Origin: Amycolatopsis oliviviridis
GTDB lineage: Bacteria; Actinomycetota; Actinomycetes; Mycobacteriales; Pseudonocardiaceae
Length of the DNA stretch: 64,000 nucleotides
Direction of reading: 5' to 3'
NCBI RefSeq assembly: GCF_014654365.1
Contig: NZ_BNAY01000005.1
Location: 496,001-560,000 of the forward strand
How positions within the stretch are numbered: the first letter of the stretch is position 1; each line of letters opens with the position of its first letter. This document shows positions 1 through 9,016 of the stretch, piece after piece. A model generated the notes under the pieces. The model saw nothing but the letters and a program-made list of their open reading frames with translations. It did no database searches and was not told the origin of the DNA. A program made the position numbers and the translations under genes.

Positions 1-47
1 ACCGCCGGGGACTATCCACGCCTTGCCGGGGAGGAGATCGTCGAGGC

Positions 48-1202
48 ATGCTGCCCTTCCCGGCGCTGTTCGCGCTGACGACGACGGTCTTCCTCGGTTG
101 CCTCACCGAAGTGCTGCCCGCCGGGCTGCTGCTGGGCATGTCCGCGGATCTGGGCGTTTCCCCGTCGGCCACGGGGCAGCTGGTGACGGTCTACGCGATC
201 ACGACCGCGCTCACCGCCATCCCGCTCACCAGCGCGACCCTGCGGGTGCCGCGCAAACGCTTGCTCCTCGCGCTGATCGCCGGTTTCCTGGTCACCAACC
301 TGGTGATCGCGGTGTCTTCGTCGTACCCGCTGATCCTGGCGACTCGGGTCGTTTCCGGGGCGCTGACCGGGGTGATGTGGTCGCTCGTCGCCGGATACGC
401 GATGCGCCTCGCGCCGCCGGGACTCACCGGGCGCGCGCTGGCCATCGCCATGTCCGGCACCCCGATCGGCTTCGCGCTCGGCGTCCCCGCCGGGACCGCG
501 CTCGGCGAACTGGCGGGCTGGCGCTGGGCGTTCGCCGTGATGGCGCTGATCACCGTGCCGCTGCTGGTCTGGGTGCTCGTCGCGGTGCCCGCCGTACCGG
601 CGGACCCGGCGGGGCACACCCGGCCGCTCGCCGCGTCACGGTTGCCCGGGATGCGGCCCGTGCTGGCGACGGTGGCCCTGTTCTCGTTGGGGCACAACGT
701 GGCCTACACCTACATCGGCCCGGTCCTCGCAGGGCTGGACGCGGCGACGATGCTGGGCGCGGCGCTGCTGGTGTTCGGCTGCGCCGCCGTCGGCGGGCTG
801 GTGGCGGTCGGCTCCGCGCTCGACCGGCATCCTCGCGCGGTCCTGGTGTCCTGCACCGCCATGACGGCCGCCGCGATCGTCATGATCGGACTCAGTGACG
901 GCATCCACGGTCTGGTGCTGGCCGCCGCCGCGTCGTGGGGCCTGGCGTTCGGCGGCGCGCCCACCGCGTTCCAGGCCGTCACCGCGCTGATCGCGGGCCC
1001 CACCGCCGACGCCGCCCAGTCGCTCACGATCGCGGCCTGGAACGGCGCCGTCGCCGGTGGCGCCCTCCTCGGCGGCTTGCTGCTGCCGCTGGGAACTTCC
1101 CTGCTCCCTTGGTGCGCCGCCCTTGTGGTCCTCTCGCCGTTGCTGTTCAGCCGGCGAGTCGTGCTTTCAGCGCCCGCGGATCAGTGCCCGACCGGACGAT
1201 GA
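48..1202 (+). CDS. MFS efflux transporter (DHA1/AraJ-Cmx type)
   Basis: This is a 384-residue integral membrane protein of the major facilitator superfamily, drug:proton antiporter (DHA1) branch. It runs as alternating hydrophobic segments from residue 5 to about residue 375, consistent with 12 transmembrane helices. The first half shows the early stretch TEVLPAGLL typical of AraJ/chloramphenicol-efflux relatives. The ATG at 48 is preceded by a GGGGAGGAG Shine-Dalgarno stretch; no upstream stop is seen before the window edge, but the ribosome-binding site supports this start. The 3' end overlaps the convergent amidase gene by about 56 bp. Substrate is unknown; export of small hydrophobic compounds or sugars is the family role. 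Confidence 0.85.
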   Translation: MLPFPALFALTTTVFLGCLTEVLPAGLLLGMSADLGVSPSATGQLVTVYAITTALTAIPLTSATLRVPRKRLLLALIAGFLVTNLVIAVSSSYPLILATRVVSGALTGVMWSLVAGYAMRLAPPGLTGRALAIAMSGTPIGFALGVPAGTALGELAGWRWAFAVMALITVPLLVWVLVAVPAVPADPAGHTRPLAASRLPGMRPVLATVALFSLGHNVAYTYIGPVLAGLDAATMLGAALLVFGCAAVGGLVAVGSALDRHPRAVLVSCTAMTAAAIVMIGLSDGIHGLVLAAAASWGLAFGGAPTAFQAVTALIAGPTADAAQSLTIAAWNGAVAGGALLGGLLLPLGTSLLPWCAALVVLSPLLFSRRVVLSAPADQCPTGR

Positions 1203-2112
1203 GCGGCCAGACGTCGGAGCCGAGGAACCCGGTCTCGTCGGTCGCCATGGTCGCGCCGCAGGCGTCGCGCTCCAGCCCGTTCCGGGCCGCCAGCGCGGCG
1301 ACGGCGTCCTTTGTGGACTGCCCGAACACGCCGTCGACGGGGACGGCGAAACCGCGTCCCCGCAGGAGTTCCTGGGCCACTCGCACTCGCGGCCCGGCGT
1401 CGCCGGGCTTGAGCAGCGGCCACTCCGGCAGATCGGCCTTCGGGGACGCGGAGCCCAGCAGCTTCCCGACCGCGGTGCGCAGTTCCGGAAGCCGGTCGTA
1501 CAGCACGGTTCCCGGGCATTCGGTCGAGTTGAAGTCCCGGTGTCCCTTGATGAACTCCGGCGAGATCCCGTACTGCGAAGCGATGTACGCGACCATCTTC
1601 ACCAGCGAGTCCCAGAGCGCGGGCGTGACGTCTTCCTTGCTGTAGAGGCCCTCGTTCTCGATCCCGATGCAGGTGCTGTTGTTGTTGCCCACGTTGGCGC
1701 CCAGCACGTGCTGGGTCCCGCCACGCAGGATCTCCAGGCTGCGATGCCGCCCTTCGGTGATGTGCCCGCCGCGGCTGTTCGTGAACTGCTGGCCGCTGTC
1801 CACCCAGCCCCGGGTGTCCATGTGGAAATTCTGGATCGAGCGCGACGCCCAGTAGGCGTGTTCGAGCGTGTAGTCGGTGACGTTGCCGGGATCCACCGTG
1901 TGGTGCACGACGATGTACGTCGGTTTGTGGTTCTGTACCTCGATCGCCCCGTTCGGCGGCCGGGCACCCCAGGCCGCCGTGTCGTGGATCGTCGGTTCCT
2001 GTACTGCCCCAGTCGCCGCGGCTGCGGCGGAAATTGTCGTCGTCCCCAGTAGCCCGACGGCGCTTACCGTCAGGCCGCCCTTGAGCGCGGTACGTCGGTC
2101 GAAGTCGGCCAC
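1147..2112 (-). CDS. Secreted N-acetylmuramoyl-L-alanine amidase with peptidoglycan-binding domain
   Basis: An exported Amidase_2/PGRP-type enzyme expected to cleave the lactyl-amide bond between muramic acid and the stem peptide. The N-terminus (DRRTALKGG followed by an Ala-rich hydrophobic stretch) looks like a Tat signal. The catalytic domain contains the zinc-ligand patterns VVHHTVD and GHRDFNSTECPG, and the C-terminal third holds a PG_binding_1-like repeat (VAQELLRGRGF...VDGVFGQST). The start chosen is the GTG at 2112, about 7 bases after a GGGAG; the frame is open back to a TTG at 2184, but that has no ribosome-binding site. About 321 residues. It overlaps the convergent MFS gene at its 3' end. 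Role: cell-wall turnover. Confidence 0.85.
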   Translation of the reverse strand: MADFDRRTALKGGLTVSAVGLLGTTTISAAAAATGAVQEPTIHDTAAWGARPPNGAIEVQNHKPTYIVVHHTVDPGNVTDYTLEHAYWASRSIQNFHMDTRGWVDSGQQFTNSRGGHITEGRHRSLEILRGGTQHVLGANVGNNNSTCIGIENEGLYSKEDVTPALWDSLVKMVAYIASQYGISPEFIKGHRDFNSTECPGTVLYDRLPELRTAVGKLLGSASPKADLPEWPLLKPGDAGPRVRVAQELLRGRGFAVPVDGVFGQSTKDAVAALAARNGLERDACGATMATDETGFLGSDVWPLIVRSGTDPRALKARLAG

Positions 2113-2200
2113 GGGCGTAACTCCCATCATGCGCGTTGGCCGGAAAACTAACCCGCCATCGCGCCGATGACAACCATTGACCAACTTTTGTCGTAATGCG

Positions 2201-3076
2201 TTAGTGTTCGCCAGGGAGTGCGAACAGGCCGTCCCGGGTCTGTTCGAGCAAGCCGTCGACCAGCAGGGAGTCGAGGCACCGGTCGCGCTGCCCGGATTCG
2301 TGCCAGACGAGGTCGAGCCGCGCCTTCTCGACGGGGCCTTCGCTGCCGCGCAGGACGTCGAGCAGCAGCCCGCGCACCTGGCGATCGGTCCCGGCGAACT
2401 TCTGGACCTGTTTCGCGGGACCGGCGTAGGCGGGTTTGCCCGCGTGCTGCCAGGCGCAGTCTTCGTAGATCGGGCAATCCGCGCAGCGCGGCGAGCGGGC
2501 GGTGCAGACGAGCGCGCCGAGTTCCATCAGCGCGGCCGAGAGTTTCGCGGCGGGGGCGTCCTCGGGCGGCAGCAGCGCCTCGACGTCGGCCATGTCGCGG
2601 GTGTTCGACGGCGGCCCGGCGTCACCCGCGCCGTGCACCGCCCTGGCGACCACGCGCCGGACGTTCGTGTCCACCACCGGCGCCCGCTTGCCGTAGGCGA
2701 AGGCCGCGACCGCCCGCGCGGTGTACGCGCCGATCCCCGGCAGCGCGAGCAGAGTGTCCACATCGGACGGTACGACGTCGTCGTGCTTCTCGGCGATGAC
2801 GGCCGCCGCGGCGTGCAGCCGCAACGCGCGTCGCGGATAGCCGAGCTTGCCCCAGGCGCGCACGACCTCGCCCTGCGAGGACGCCGCCAGCGCCGACGGC
2901 ACCGGCCAGCGCGCCATCCATTCCAGCCAGATCGGCTGGACACGCGCGACCGGCGTCTGCTGCAACATGATCTCGCTGACCAGCACGCCCCAGGCGGTGC
3001 ACTCCGGCTCACGCCAGGGCAGGTCGCGCCCGACTTCGTCGAACCATCCGGTCAGCACATCCGCGTCGACGCCCAC
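2201..3076 (-). CDS. mutY: A/G-specific adenine DNA glycosylase MutY
   Basis: A base-excision repair glycosylase that removes adenine mispaired with 8-oxoguanine. Visible hallmarks are the catalytic Glu35 in SEIMLQQT, the helix-hairpin-helix LPGIGAYTA around 112-120, the catalytic Asp136 in VVDTNVRR, and the [4Fe-4S] cluster cysteines C191, C198, C201 and C207. At 291 residues it is short: the C-terminal NUDIX-like 8-oxoG recognition domain is reduced, as is common in actinobacteria. GTG start. It lies next to the carbonic anhydrase gene, a pairing also found in Mycobacterium tuberculosis (Rv3588c-Rv3589). Confidence 0.95.
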   Translation of the reverse strand: MGVDADVLTGWFDEVGRDLPWREPECTAWGVLVSEIMLQQTPVARVQPIWLEWMARWPVPSALAASSQGEVVRAWGKLGYPRRALRLHAAAAVIAEKHDDVVPSDVDTLLALPGIGAYTARAVAAFAYGKRAPVVDTNVRRVVARAVHGAGDAGPPSNTRDMADVEALLPPEDAPAAKLSAALMELGALVCTARSPRCADCPIYEDCAWQHAGKPAYAGPAKQVQKFAGTDRQVRGLLLDVLRGSEGPVEKARLDLVWHESGQRDRCLDSLLVDGLLEQTRDGLFALPGEH

Positions 3077-3152
3077 CCGTCACACTCTAAAAGGCCTGGC
3101 TTTCCCAGCCCTCAACGCGTCTCCCCAAGGGCGCTCGCGCCCGACGGAGACT

Positions 3153-3644
3153 TCACCCGACCTCAGACAACTGCCCCGTCTTCACGTCGTAGACGAAGCC
3201 GCGCACGTTGTCGGTGTGCGGCAGGAAATCACTGCGGCGGACCCGCTGCACCGACCGGCGCACGCTGTCCTCGACCTCGCGGAAAGCCTCGACGGCCCAC
3301 GTCGGACGCAGTCCGGTGGCCTCTTCGAGTTCGTCCTTGAAGTCGTCCTCGGTCACCATCGAGAGCCCGCATTCGGTGTGCTGGACGATCAGCACCTCAC
3401 GCGTGCCCAGTTTCCGCTGGCTCAGCGCGAGCGAGCGGATCATGTCGTCGGTGACGACGCCGCCGGCGTTGCGCAGGACATGGGACTCGCCCTGCAGCAG
3501 GCCGAAGATCTCGAACACCCGGATCCGAGCGTCCATGCAGGTCAGAACCGCCACCTGGAGTGATGGCCTCGGGGACGAACGGTCACCAGGAGTGACGTCG
3601 CCGAGCTCCTGGTTTCGCTTGAGAAGTACGTCTATTGAGGTCAC
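3153..3644 (-). CDS. canB: Beta-carbonic anhydrase
   Basis: A 163-residue beta-class carbonic anhydrase that interconverts CO2 and bicarbonate. Zinc ligands are visible as C36 and D38 in CMDAR, and H89 and C92 in HTECG. R40 should form the conserved dyad with D38. The RNAGG motif at 58-62 is also typical. There is no signal peptide, so it is cytosolic. It sits beside mutY as in mycobacteria, where the orthologue is called CanB; the symbol is assigned on family resemblance and that neighbourhood. Confidence 0.92.
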   Translation of the reverse strand: MTSIDVLLKRNQELGDVTPGDRSSPRPSLQVAVLTCMDARIRVFEIFGLLQGESHVLRNAGGVVTDDMIRSLALSQRKLGTREVLIVQHTECGLSMVTEDDFKDELEEATGLRPTWAVEAFREVEDSVRRSVQRVRRSDFLPHTDNVRGFVYDVKTGQLSEVG

Positions 3645-3695
3645 TCGACCATTTGAACGGACCCACCCCGGGAGAGCAACGCTTTACGGGGCACG

Positions 3696-4796
3696 TCACG
3701 GCCCGAACCAGCGCTCCTCGGCCGTCCGGGGCGGGGCGGAGGTGCGGCCGACCCGCAGTTCCGTCTGCAGGGTGATGACCTTCGGCCCGACCCGGTCGGC
3801 GGAGCTGAGCAGCAGCTTGCCCGCCGCCTTGCCCTTTTCGAGCACCGGCTGGTGGACCGTGGTGAGCCCGGAGCGTTCGGCCTCGGTGATGCCGTCGAAT
3901 CCGGTGACCGTCAGATCCTGCGGCACCCGCAGGCCGCGGCGTTCCGCTTCGGCCAGCGCGCCGAGCGCCAGGATGTCCGAAGTGCAGATCACGGCCGTGA
4001 CCTGCGGATACGCGTCGAGCAGCTGGCGTGCGGCGGACGCGCCGTCGTCCACGGTGTGGTCGAAGCGTTCGACCACCGGCACCGTCGCCCAGTCGACCCC
4101 GGCCGCCGAGAAAGCAGCGGCCAGCGCTTCCAGGCGGATCCGCTGGACGTGGAAGTGCGCGGCGCTCTGCCGCTGGATGGAGACGAAGTCGTCGTTGCGC
4201 TCGCGGGCCAGCCGCATGCACAGCACGCCGATCTGCCGGTGGCCCAGCGAGATGAGGTGCTCGGCCATGGCGGTGACCGCGGCCGCGTCGTCCGGGCCGA
4301 CCCGGTCGACACCGTCCACCCGCGGCTGGTCGACGATCACCGTCGGCACCGGGCGTTCCAGGACGGCGCCGAGATGCGGGTCGTCGTCTGGAACCGAGTA
4401 GACGACGAAACCGTCGACACCGGCGCGGTGCACGGCCGCGACGTCCTCGCGGCCCGGGCTCGCCGGCACCAGGTGCAGGCCGACGCCCGCGTCCTCGCAC
4501 GCCAGCGCGAGCCCTTCGAGCACGCCGACGGCGGCCGGGTCGCGGAAAGCGTAGGAGAGGTTTTCGGTGAGCAAAAGACCGACAGCGCCGGCCTTGCGCG
4601 TCCGCAGTGATCGCGCCACCGGATCCGGACCCGGGTAACCGAGGCGCCGCGCGGTCTCGAGAACACGGCGGCGCAGCTCAGGGGACAGCTGGTCGGGTCG
4701 GTTGTAGGCGTTGGAGACGGTGGTCCTCGACACACCGAGCTCTGCGGCCAACGACGCCAGTGTCGCCTGCCTCCTGGTGCGGATAGGACGGCCCAT
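3696..4796 (-). CDS. LacI-family transcriptional regulator
   Basis: A 366-residue one-component regulator. The N-terminal helix-turn-helix reads TLASLAAELGVSRTTVSNAY, followed by the hinge-helix region and a periplasmic-binding-protein-like effector domain of about 280 residues ending near TVTGFDGI and the C-terminal VGRTSAPP. The ATG at 4796 was chosen because it places the HTH about 12 residues in; an in-frame ATG at 4836 also exists and no clear Shine-Dalgarno distinguishes them. The gene diverges from the metal ABC importer at 4997. Effector and regulon are unknown; autoregulation is possible through the CG-centred palindrome just upstream. Confidence 0.88.
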   Translation of the reverse strand: MGRPIRTRRQATLASLAAELGVSRTTVSNAYNRPDQLSPELRRRVLETARRLGYPGPDPVARSLRTRKAGAVGLLLTENLSYAFRDPAAVGVLEGLALACEDAGVGLHLVPASPGREDVAAVHRAGVDGFVVYSVPDDDPHLGAVLERPVPTVIVDQPRVDGVDRVGPDDAAAVTAMAEHLISLGHRQIGVLCMRLARERNDDFVSIQRQSAAHFHVQRIRLEALAAAFSAAGVDWATVPVVERFDHTVDDGASAARQLLDAYPQVTAVICTSDILALGALAEAERRGLRVPQDLTVTGFDGITEAERSGLTTVHQPVLEKGKAAGKLLLSSADRVGPKVITLQTELRVGRTSAPPRTAEERWFGP

Positions 4797-4814
4797 CCGC
4801 AAACCGTAACGGTT

Positions 4815-4826
4815 CAGAACGTTTTG
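4815..4826. promoter_or_regulatory. Candidate LacI-family operator
   Basis: The sequence CAGAACGTTTTG is a CG-centred near-palindrome (5 of 6 paired positions) 19 bases upstream of the LacI gene start chosen here. CG-centred palindromes are typical LacI-family operators, so autoregulation is plausible. One imperfect site only. Confidence 0.3.
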
Positions 4827-4931
4827 CAGAAGCATCACCCGACGTGTGGCAGGTCTCGATTCAGAGTGACCCTGGGTACAGCTCGGACCTGGACAGCGGG
4901 TTCTGTCAGCCGGATGGGGTACAGTTGAATC

Positions 4932-4949
4932 TGACAACGGTTTCCATTA
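4932..4949. promoter_or_regulatory. Candidate Zur box upstream of the metal importer operon
   Basis: The 18-mer TGACAACGGTTTCCATTA resembles the actinobacterial Zur operator pattern TGAAAATGATTTTCATTA at 14 of 18 positions (consensus quoted from memory). It lies 48 bp before the znuA-like start, a reasonable place for repression. The right half GGTTTCCA also looks like a LacI-type half site, so control by the neighbouring LacI protein is an alternative. Confidence 0.45.
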
Positions 4950-4996
4950 CCCGGCATCTGGGACACCTGGCCTGGGCATCCGCAGGAGTGCAGTAA

Positions 4997-5926
4997 ATGA
5001 ATTCCCGCCGTACTAAGAGTGTTTTCGCGGCCGTGTCGGCCCTGGCCGTCCTCGCGCTCGGCGCGACGGCTTGCGCGTCGAGTGATAAGGCGTCCGCGGG
5101 CTCCGGTTCGCAGAACGCGTCCGCCGCGGACCCGGGCGGCGAGAAGATCAAGGTCGTCGCCTCGACCGACGTCTGGGGCAGCGTCGTGACCGCGGTCGGC
5201 GGCGACAAGGTCGAGGTCACCTCGATCATCCACGACCCCTCGGCCGACCCGCACTCCTACGAGACCACCGCGAGCGACGCCATCGCCGCGAAGAACGCGA
5301 AGCTGACGCTGTCCAACGGCGGCGGCTACGACGAGTTCTTCTCGAAGCTCGCCGACCAGGCCACCGGCGCGCAGAAACTGGTCGCCGTCGACATCGCCGC
5401 GACCGGCAACGAGAACGAGCACGTCTGGTACAGCCTCCCCGGTGTCGAGAAGATCGCCGACCAGGTCGCCGCGAAGCTCGGCGAGATCCAGCCCGCGTCG
5501 AAGGACGCCTTCACCGCCAACGCGACCGCGTTCAAGGGCAAGACCCAGGAACTGCTGACCAAGGTCTCCGGGCTGGGCGCCTCGGGCGGCAAGGTCGTCG
5601 CGACCGAGCCCGTCGCGCACTACCTGCTCGAAAGCGCCAAGGTCACCGACGCGACCCCGCCCGCCTTCGCTTCGGCCGTCGAAGCCGAGCAGGACGTGCC
5701 CGCCGCCGCGCTCAACCAGGTCAAGCAGCTGATCACCGGCAAGCAGGTCAAGGCGCTGGTCAACAACGCGCAGACCACCACCCCGGTCACCCAGCAGGTC
5801 GTCGGCGACGCCAAGACCGCCGGGATCGCCGTCGTCGATGTCACCGAAACACTTCCCCAGGGTGTGACCGACTACATTGCATGGATGACGAAGGCAGTCG
5901 ACGCGCTGGCGGGAGCGTTGAAGTAG
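4997..5926 (+). CDS. Metal ABC transporter substrate-binding lipoprotein (ZnuA/TroA type)
   Basis: A 309-residue lipoprotein that should capture Zn2+ or Mn2+ outside the membrane and hand it to the permease. The signal peptide ends in a lipobox (LALGATAC, Cys about residue 26) followed by a Ser/Ala linker. The mature part is a cluster A-I (TroA) fold. Candidate metal ligands are the His in DPHSYE, the His in NENEHVWY and the His in EPVAHYLL. The His/Asp-rich loop of classical ZnuA is absent. ATG start with GGAG 9 bases upstream. It is the first gene of a three-gene operon; its TAG stop overlaps the next GTG start by one base. Zinc is favoured by the Zur-like site upstream but not proven. Confidence 0.88.
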   Translation: MNSRRTKSVFAAVSALAVLALGATACASSDKASAGSGSQNASAADPGGEKIKVVASTDVWGSVVTAVGGDKVEVTSIIHDPSADPHSYETTASDAIAAKNAKLTLSNGGGYDEFFSKLADQATGAQKLVAVDIAATGNENEHVWYSLPGVEKIADQVAAKLGEIQPASKDAFTANATAFKGKTQELLTKVSGLGASGGKVVATEPVAHYLLESAKVTDATPPAFASAVEAEQDVPAAALNQVKQLITGKQVKALVNNAQTTTPVTQQVVGDAKTAGIAVVDVTETLPQGVTDYIAWMTKAVDALAGALK

Positions 5927-6759
5927 TGAGCTCCGTACCTGCCGAGGCGCGCCCCGCGGTCCGTGTCCGCGGGGCGAGCCTCGCGTTCGGCACCAGGACC
6001 CTCTGGTCCGGGCTCGACCTCGACGTCGAGCCCGGTGAGTTCCTCGCGATCCTCGGACCGAACGGCTCCGGGAAGAGCAGCCTGCTCAAGGTGCTGCTCG
6101 GCCAGCTTGGACTGCCGGAGGGCACGGTCGAGATCGCGGGGCGGCGCCCCGGCGGGCAGAACCGGCGGATCGGCTACATCCCGCAGCAGCGCGCCCTCGA
6201 CGAGGGCCTGACGATGCGCGGGGTGGACCTGGTCGGCCTCGGCCTGGACGGGCACCGGTGGGGCACCGGGCTCTTCGGGATCTCGAAACGACGTCAGCTG
6301 GTGGCGCGGGCGATCGAGGCCGTCGGCGCCCAGGCGTACGCGAAACAGCCGGTGGGGCGGCTTTCCGGTGGCGAGCAGCAGCGGCTCCGCGTCGCGCAGT
6401 CGCTGGTCGGCGACCCCGAGGTGCTGCTCTGCGACGAGCCGCTGCTCTCCCTCGACCTCGCCCACCAGCGCGCGGTCAGCGAGCTGATCGACGAGCGGCG
6501 GCGGTCCGCCGACACCGCCGTCCTGTTCGTCACCCACGAGATCAACCCGATCCTGTCCTATGTGGACAGGGTGCTGTATCTGGTGAACGGCCAGTTCCGG
6601 ATCGGCAAGCCGGACGAGGTGATGAACTCGGAGACGCTGTCCGAGCTCTACGGCACGCGGATCGAGGTGCTCAAGGTCGGCGGGCAGATCCACGTCGCCG
6701 GGGCGCAGAGCGCGCTGTGCGAGGACGAACCCCACCACATCGACGAACAGGCCGGATAA
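5926..6759 (+). CDS. Metal ABC transporter ATP-binding protein (ZnuC type)
   Basis: The ATPase of the metal importer, 277 residues. Walker A is GPNGSGKSS (44-52), the signature is LSGGEQ (146-151), Walker B is VLLCDEP (166-172) and the switch His is in VTHEINP. The GTG start at 5926 shares its G with the preceding TAG stop, indicating translational coupling; the frame is open upstream to 5881 but only inside the znuA-like gene. The permease follows after 5 bp. This is a standard cluster A-I metal importer ATPase. Confidence 0.9.
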   Translation: MSSVPAEARPAVRVRGASLAFGTRTLWSGLDLDVEPGEFLAILGPNGSGKSSLLKVLLGQLGLPEGTVEIAGRRPGGQNRRIGYIPQQRALDEGLTMRGVDLVGLGLDGHRWGTGLFGISKRRQLVARAIEAVGAQAYAKQPVGRLSGGEQQRLRVAQSLVGDPEVLLCDEPLLSLDLAHQRAVSELIDERRRSADTAVLFVTHEINPILSYVDRVLYLVNGQFRIGKPDEVMNSETLSELYGTRIEVLKVGGQIHVAGAQSALCEDEPHHIDEQAG

Positions 6760-6764
6760 ACGCC

Positions 6765-7646
6765 GTGGACAAGATGTTCGACTTCGCCCTGACCGGCGAA
6801 CTCCTCGGCCTCGACTTCGTCCAGACCGCGCTGCTCGCGGCCGCCGTCCTCGGCCTGGTCGCGGGCGTCCTCGGCCCGCTGGTGGTCATGCGGCGGATGT
6901 CGTTCGCCGTGCACGGCACCGCCGAACTGGCCTTCACCGGCGCGGCGGGCGCGCTGCTGCTCGGCGTCGGCGTCGAACTCGGCGGTCTCGCGGGCGCGGT
7001 CATCGCCGCCCTGCTGATCGGGATCCTCGGCGGCCGGGAGTCCGAACGCGACTCCGTCATCGGCGTGATCCTCGCCTTCGGGCTCGGCATGGGCGTCCTG
7101 CTGCTGTCGTTCTACGAGGGCCGCAGCGCCAACAAGTTCGGCATCCTCGTCGGGCAGATCATCACCATCGACTCGACCAACCTGAACCTGCTCGTCGGCG
7201 CCTCGGTCGTCGTCCTGGTGGTGCTCGCGGTGATCTACCGGCCGCTGCTGTTCGCCACGGTCGACCCCTCGGTCGCGGCGGCGCGCGGTGTCCCGGTGCG
7301 GCTGCTTTCGCTGATCTTCGCGGTGCTGGTCGGGATTTCGAGCGCGCTCGGCGTGCAGATCGTCGGCGCGCTGCTGGTGGTCTCGCTGATGGTGACCCCG
7401 GCCGCGGCGGCCGCGCGGGTCACCGCGAGCCCGTGGAAGGCGACCGTGCTGTCGATCGTGTTCGCGGAGATCGCGGCACTCGGCGGGATCATCCTGTCGC
7501 TCGCGCCCGGGAAGCCGGTGAGCGCGTTCGTCACGACGATCTCGTTCGTGATCTACCTGGTCTGCCGTCTCATCGCGTGGCTGCGCGGCCGGAGTTCGCG
7601 GGTCCGCGTCGAGCCGACGGCGACCGCGCGGCCCGCCCTGCGCTAG
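6765..7646 (+). CDS. Metal ABC transporter permease (ZnuB type)
   Basis: A 293-residue ABC-3 family membrane permease for the importer encoded just upstream. Successive hydrophobic segments from about residue 15 to 270 suggest eight or nine helices. The stretch GPLVVMRRMSFAVHGTAELAF is the conserved region after the first helix of this family. The GTG at 6765 lies 5 bp after the ATPase stop; the longer open frame to 6258 is only the shadow of the ATPase gene. The last four bases overlap the convergent AlgX-like gene. It completes a lipoprotein/ATPase/permease set. Confidence 0.88.
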   Translation: MDKMFDFALTGELLGLDFVQTALLAAAVLGLVAGVLGPLVVMRRMSFAVHGTAELAFTGAAGALLLGVGVELGGLAGAVIAALLIGILGGRESERDSVIGVILAFGLGMGVLLLSFYEGRSANKFGILVGQIITIDSTNLNLLVGASVVVLVVLAVIYRPLLFATVDPSVAAARGVPVRLLSLIFAVLVGISSALGVQIVGALLVVSLMVTPAAAAARVTASPWKATVLSIVFAEIAALGGIILSLAPGKPVSAFVTTISFVIYLVCRLIAWLRGRSSRVRVEPTATARPALR

Positions 7647-8989
7647 CGGATCGGGTGCTCGGCGAGCGCCTTCTTGACCGCTGCGAGGAAACCGGGGTCG
7701 ATGAACGCGAGCTGACCGCCCGCCACACTGCGCTCCACGGCTTCGAGGATCACGACGTTCGCGTTCACGAAAGCGTCGACGGCCTCGGCTTGCGACGTCT
7801 TCTGGGTGAAGTGCGCCAGCATCGTCAGGTTCGTGAACGCGCCCGAGAGATACCGCGAAGACGCCTTCGTGAACGAGTCGCCGTAGATCAGGACCTTCTC
7901 GTCCACGGTCCCGATCAGCGGGCTCGCCGTGCGGTACACCGGCCGGTCGATGTCGCCGTTGGTTTCACCGGCGCGATCGACGATGCCGTCCGGGCGGAGG
8001 CTGTAGAGCGTGTTCGTCTTCGTGCCCTGCTTGCTGATCAGCGGAGGCAGGTCGGCGACCGCGTCGTACTGGCCCATGGGCACGCTCACCCAGGTCTGCG
8101 TGACACCCGGTTTGATCGCGTTCGCGATGGCGCGCGTCATCACCAGCGCGCCCTCGTCGGACCAGTGCGTGTCGTTCGACGGGTAGATCGGCCGCTGCAC
8201 CCGGCCCTCGGACGCGCGCAGCTCGGGCCGCAGGTCGATCGCGCGGGCGTCCTTGAGCATCCAGTGCCAGGTGCCCGACTCGGCCGAACGTGAGCAGTCC
8301 TTGCCGGGGTAGGTGTCGGGCAGGAACTGCGGGACCATCGTCGACTTGTCCGGCGCGACGACGAACTCGAACCGCCGCCCGGACTGCTCGACCGCTTGTC
8401 GCAGCTCGTTGATCTTGTCGATCGTCTCGGGCAGCGGACGGGACGGATCGCATTTCGCGTCGGCGTCGTAGCCGTAGTACAGCCAGCCGTCGCGACCCTG
8501 GACGACGCGGCGGTAGCCGGACGCGGCGTTCGGCGTCGGGCCCTGGGTCGGCGCGGTCTTGGACGGCGTGGGCGCCGGCGGCGCGGGGATCGGGCCCGCC
8601 TGCTGCTGCGGTGGCGGCTGGTCGAGCGGGGCGCCCTCGCCGAAGACGCCGCGGCTGATCGCGTCGGCGGCGGCGATCGCGCCGGGCCGGAACGACAGCT
8701 GGTCGATGGCCCAGGCGGGCATGTCGGTGAAGAAGCCCCAGCCCTTGTCCAGGCCGGGGAAGCTCGCGAGCTTGTGGTTCTCGATCTCGCCCGGCCGCAC
8801 GCCGAACACCCACAGGAGCGCGGGGGTGGTGAAGAACAGCAGCGCGCTGATCAGCGCGGTCAGCTGCCTGCCACCGTGACGGGGACGGTGCAACGCGTGC
8901 TCACGCGGAAGCCACGCCTCGTGGACGGCTGGCAGCTGCTGGGGTTCGGACGCCACCCCTCCACCGTAATCACCCCGTGTCTCCCGCAT
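7643..8989 (-). CDS. AlgX/AlgJ-like SGNH O-acetyltransferase domain protein
   Basis: A membrane-anchored protein of about 448 residues. One transmembrane helix near the N-terminus (LTALISALLFFTTPALLWVF) is followed by a Pro-rich linker and an extracytoplasmic SGNH-like domain. Motifs match alginate O-acetyltransferase AlgX/AlgJ relatives: DGWLYYG, the NDTHWSDEG catalytic His/Asp region and GDSF with the nucleophilic Ser. Such proteins receive acetyl groups from an MBOAT partner and transfer them to an extracellular polymer. The only MBOAT partner in the window is 20 kb away at 29693. The start is uncertain between ATG 8989 and GTG 8956, the latter lying only one or two bases after GGAGG. Confidence 0.75.
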   Translation of the reverse strand: MRETRGDYGGGVASEPQQLPAVHEAWLPREHALHRPRHGGRQLTALISALLFFTTPALLWVFGVRPGEIENHKLASFPGLDKGWGFFTDMPAWAIDQLSFRPGAIAAADAISRGVFGEGAPLDQPPPQQQAGPIPAPPAPTPSKTAPTQGPTPNAASGYRRVVQGRDGWLYYGYDADAKCDPSRPLPETIDKINELRQAVEQSGRRFEFVVAPDKSTMVPQFLPDTYPGKDCSRSAESGTWHWMLKDARAIDLRPELRASEGRVQRPIYPSNDTHWSDEGALVMTRAIANAIKPGVTQTWVSVPMGQYDAVADLPPLISKQGTKTNTLYSLRPDGIVDRAGETNGDIDRPVYRTASPLIGTVDEKVLIYGDSFTKASSRYLSGAFTNLTMLAHFTQKTSQAEAVDAFVNANVVILEAVERSVAGGQLAFIDPGFLAAVKKALAEHPIR

Positions 8990-9016
8990 GTGAGAACGCC
9001 TCACTTCCGCGCCCCC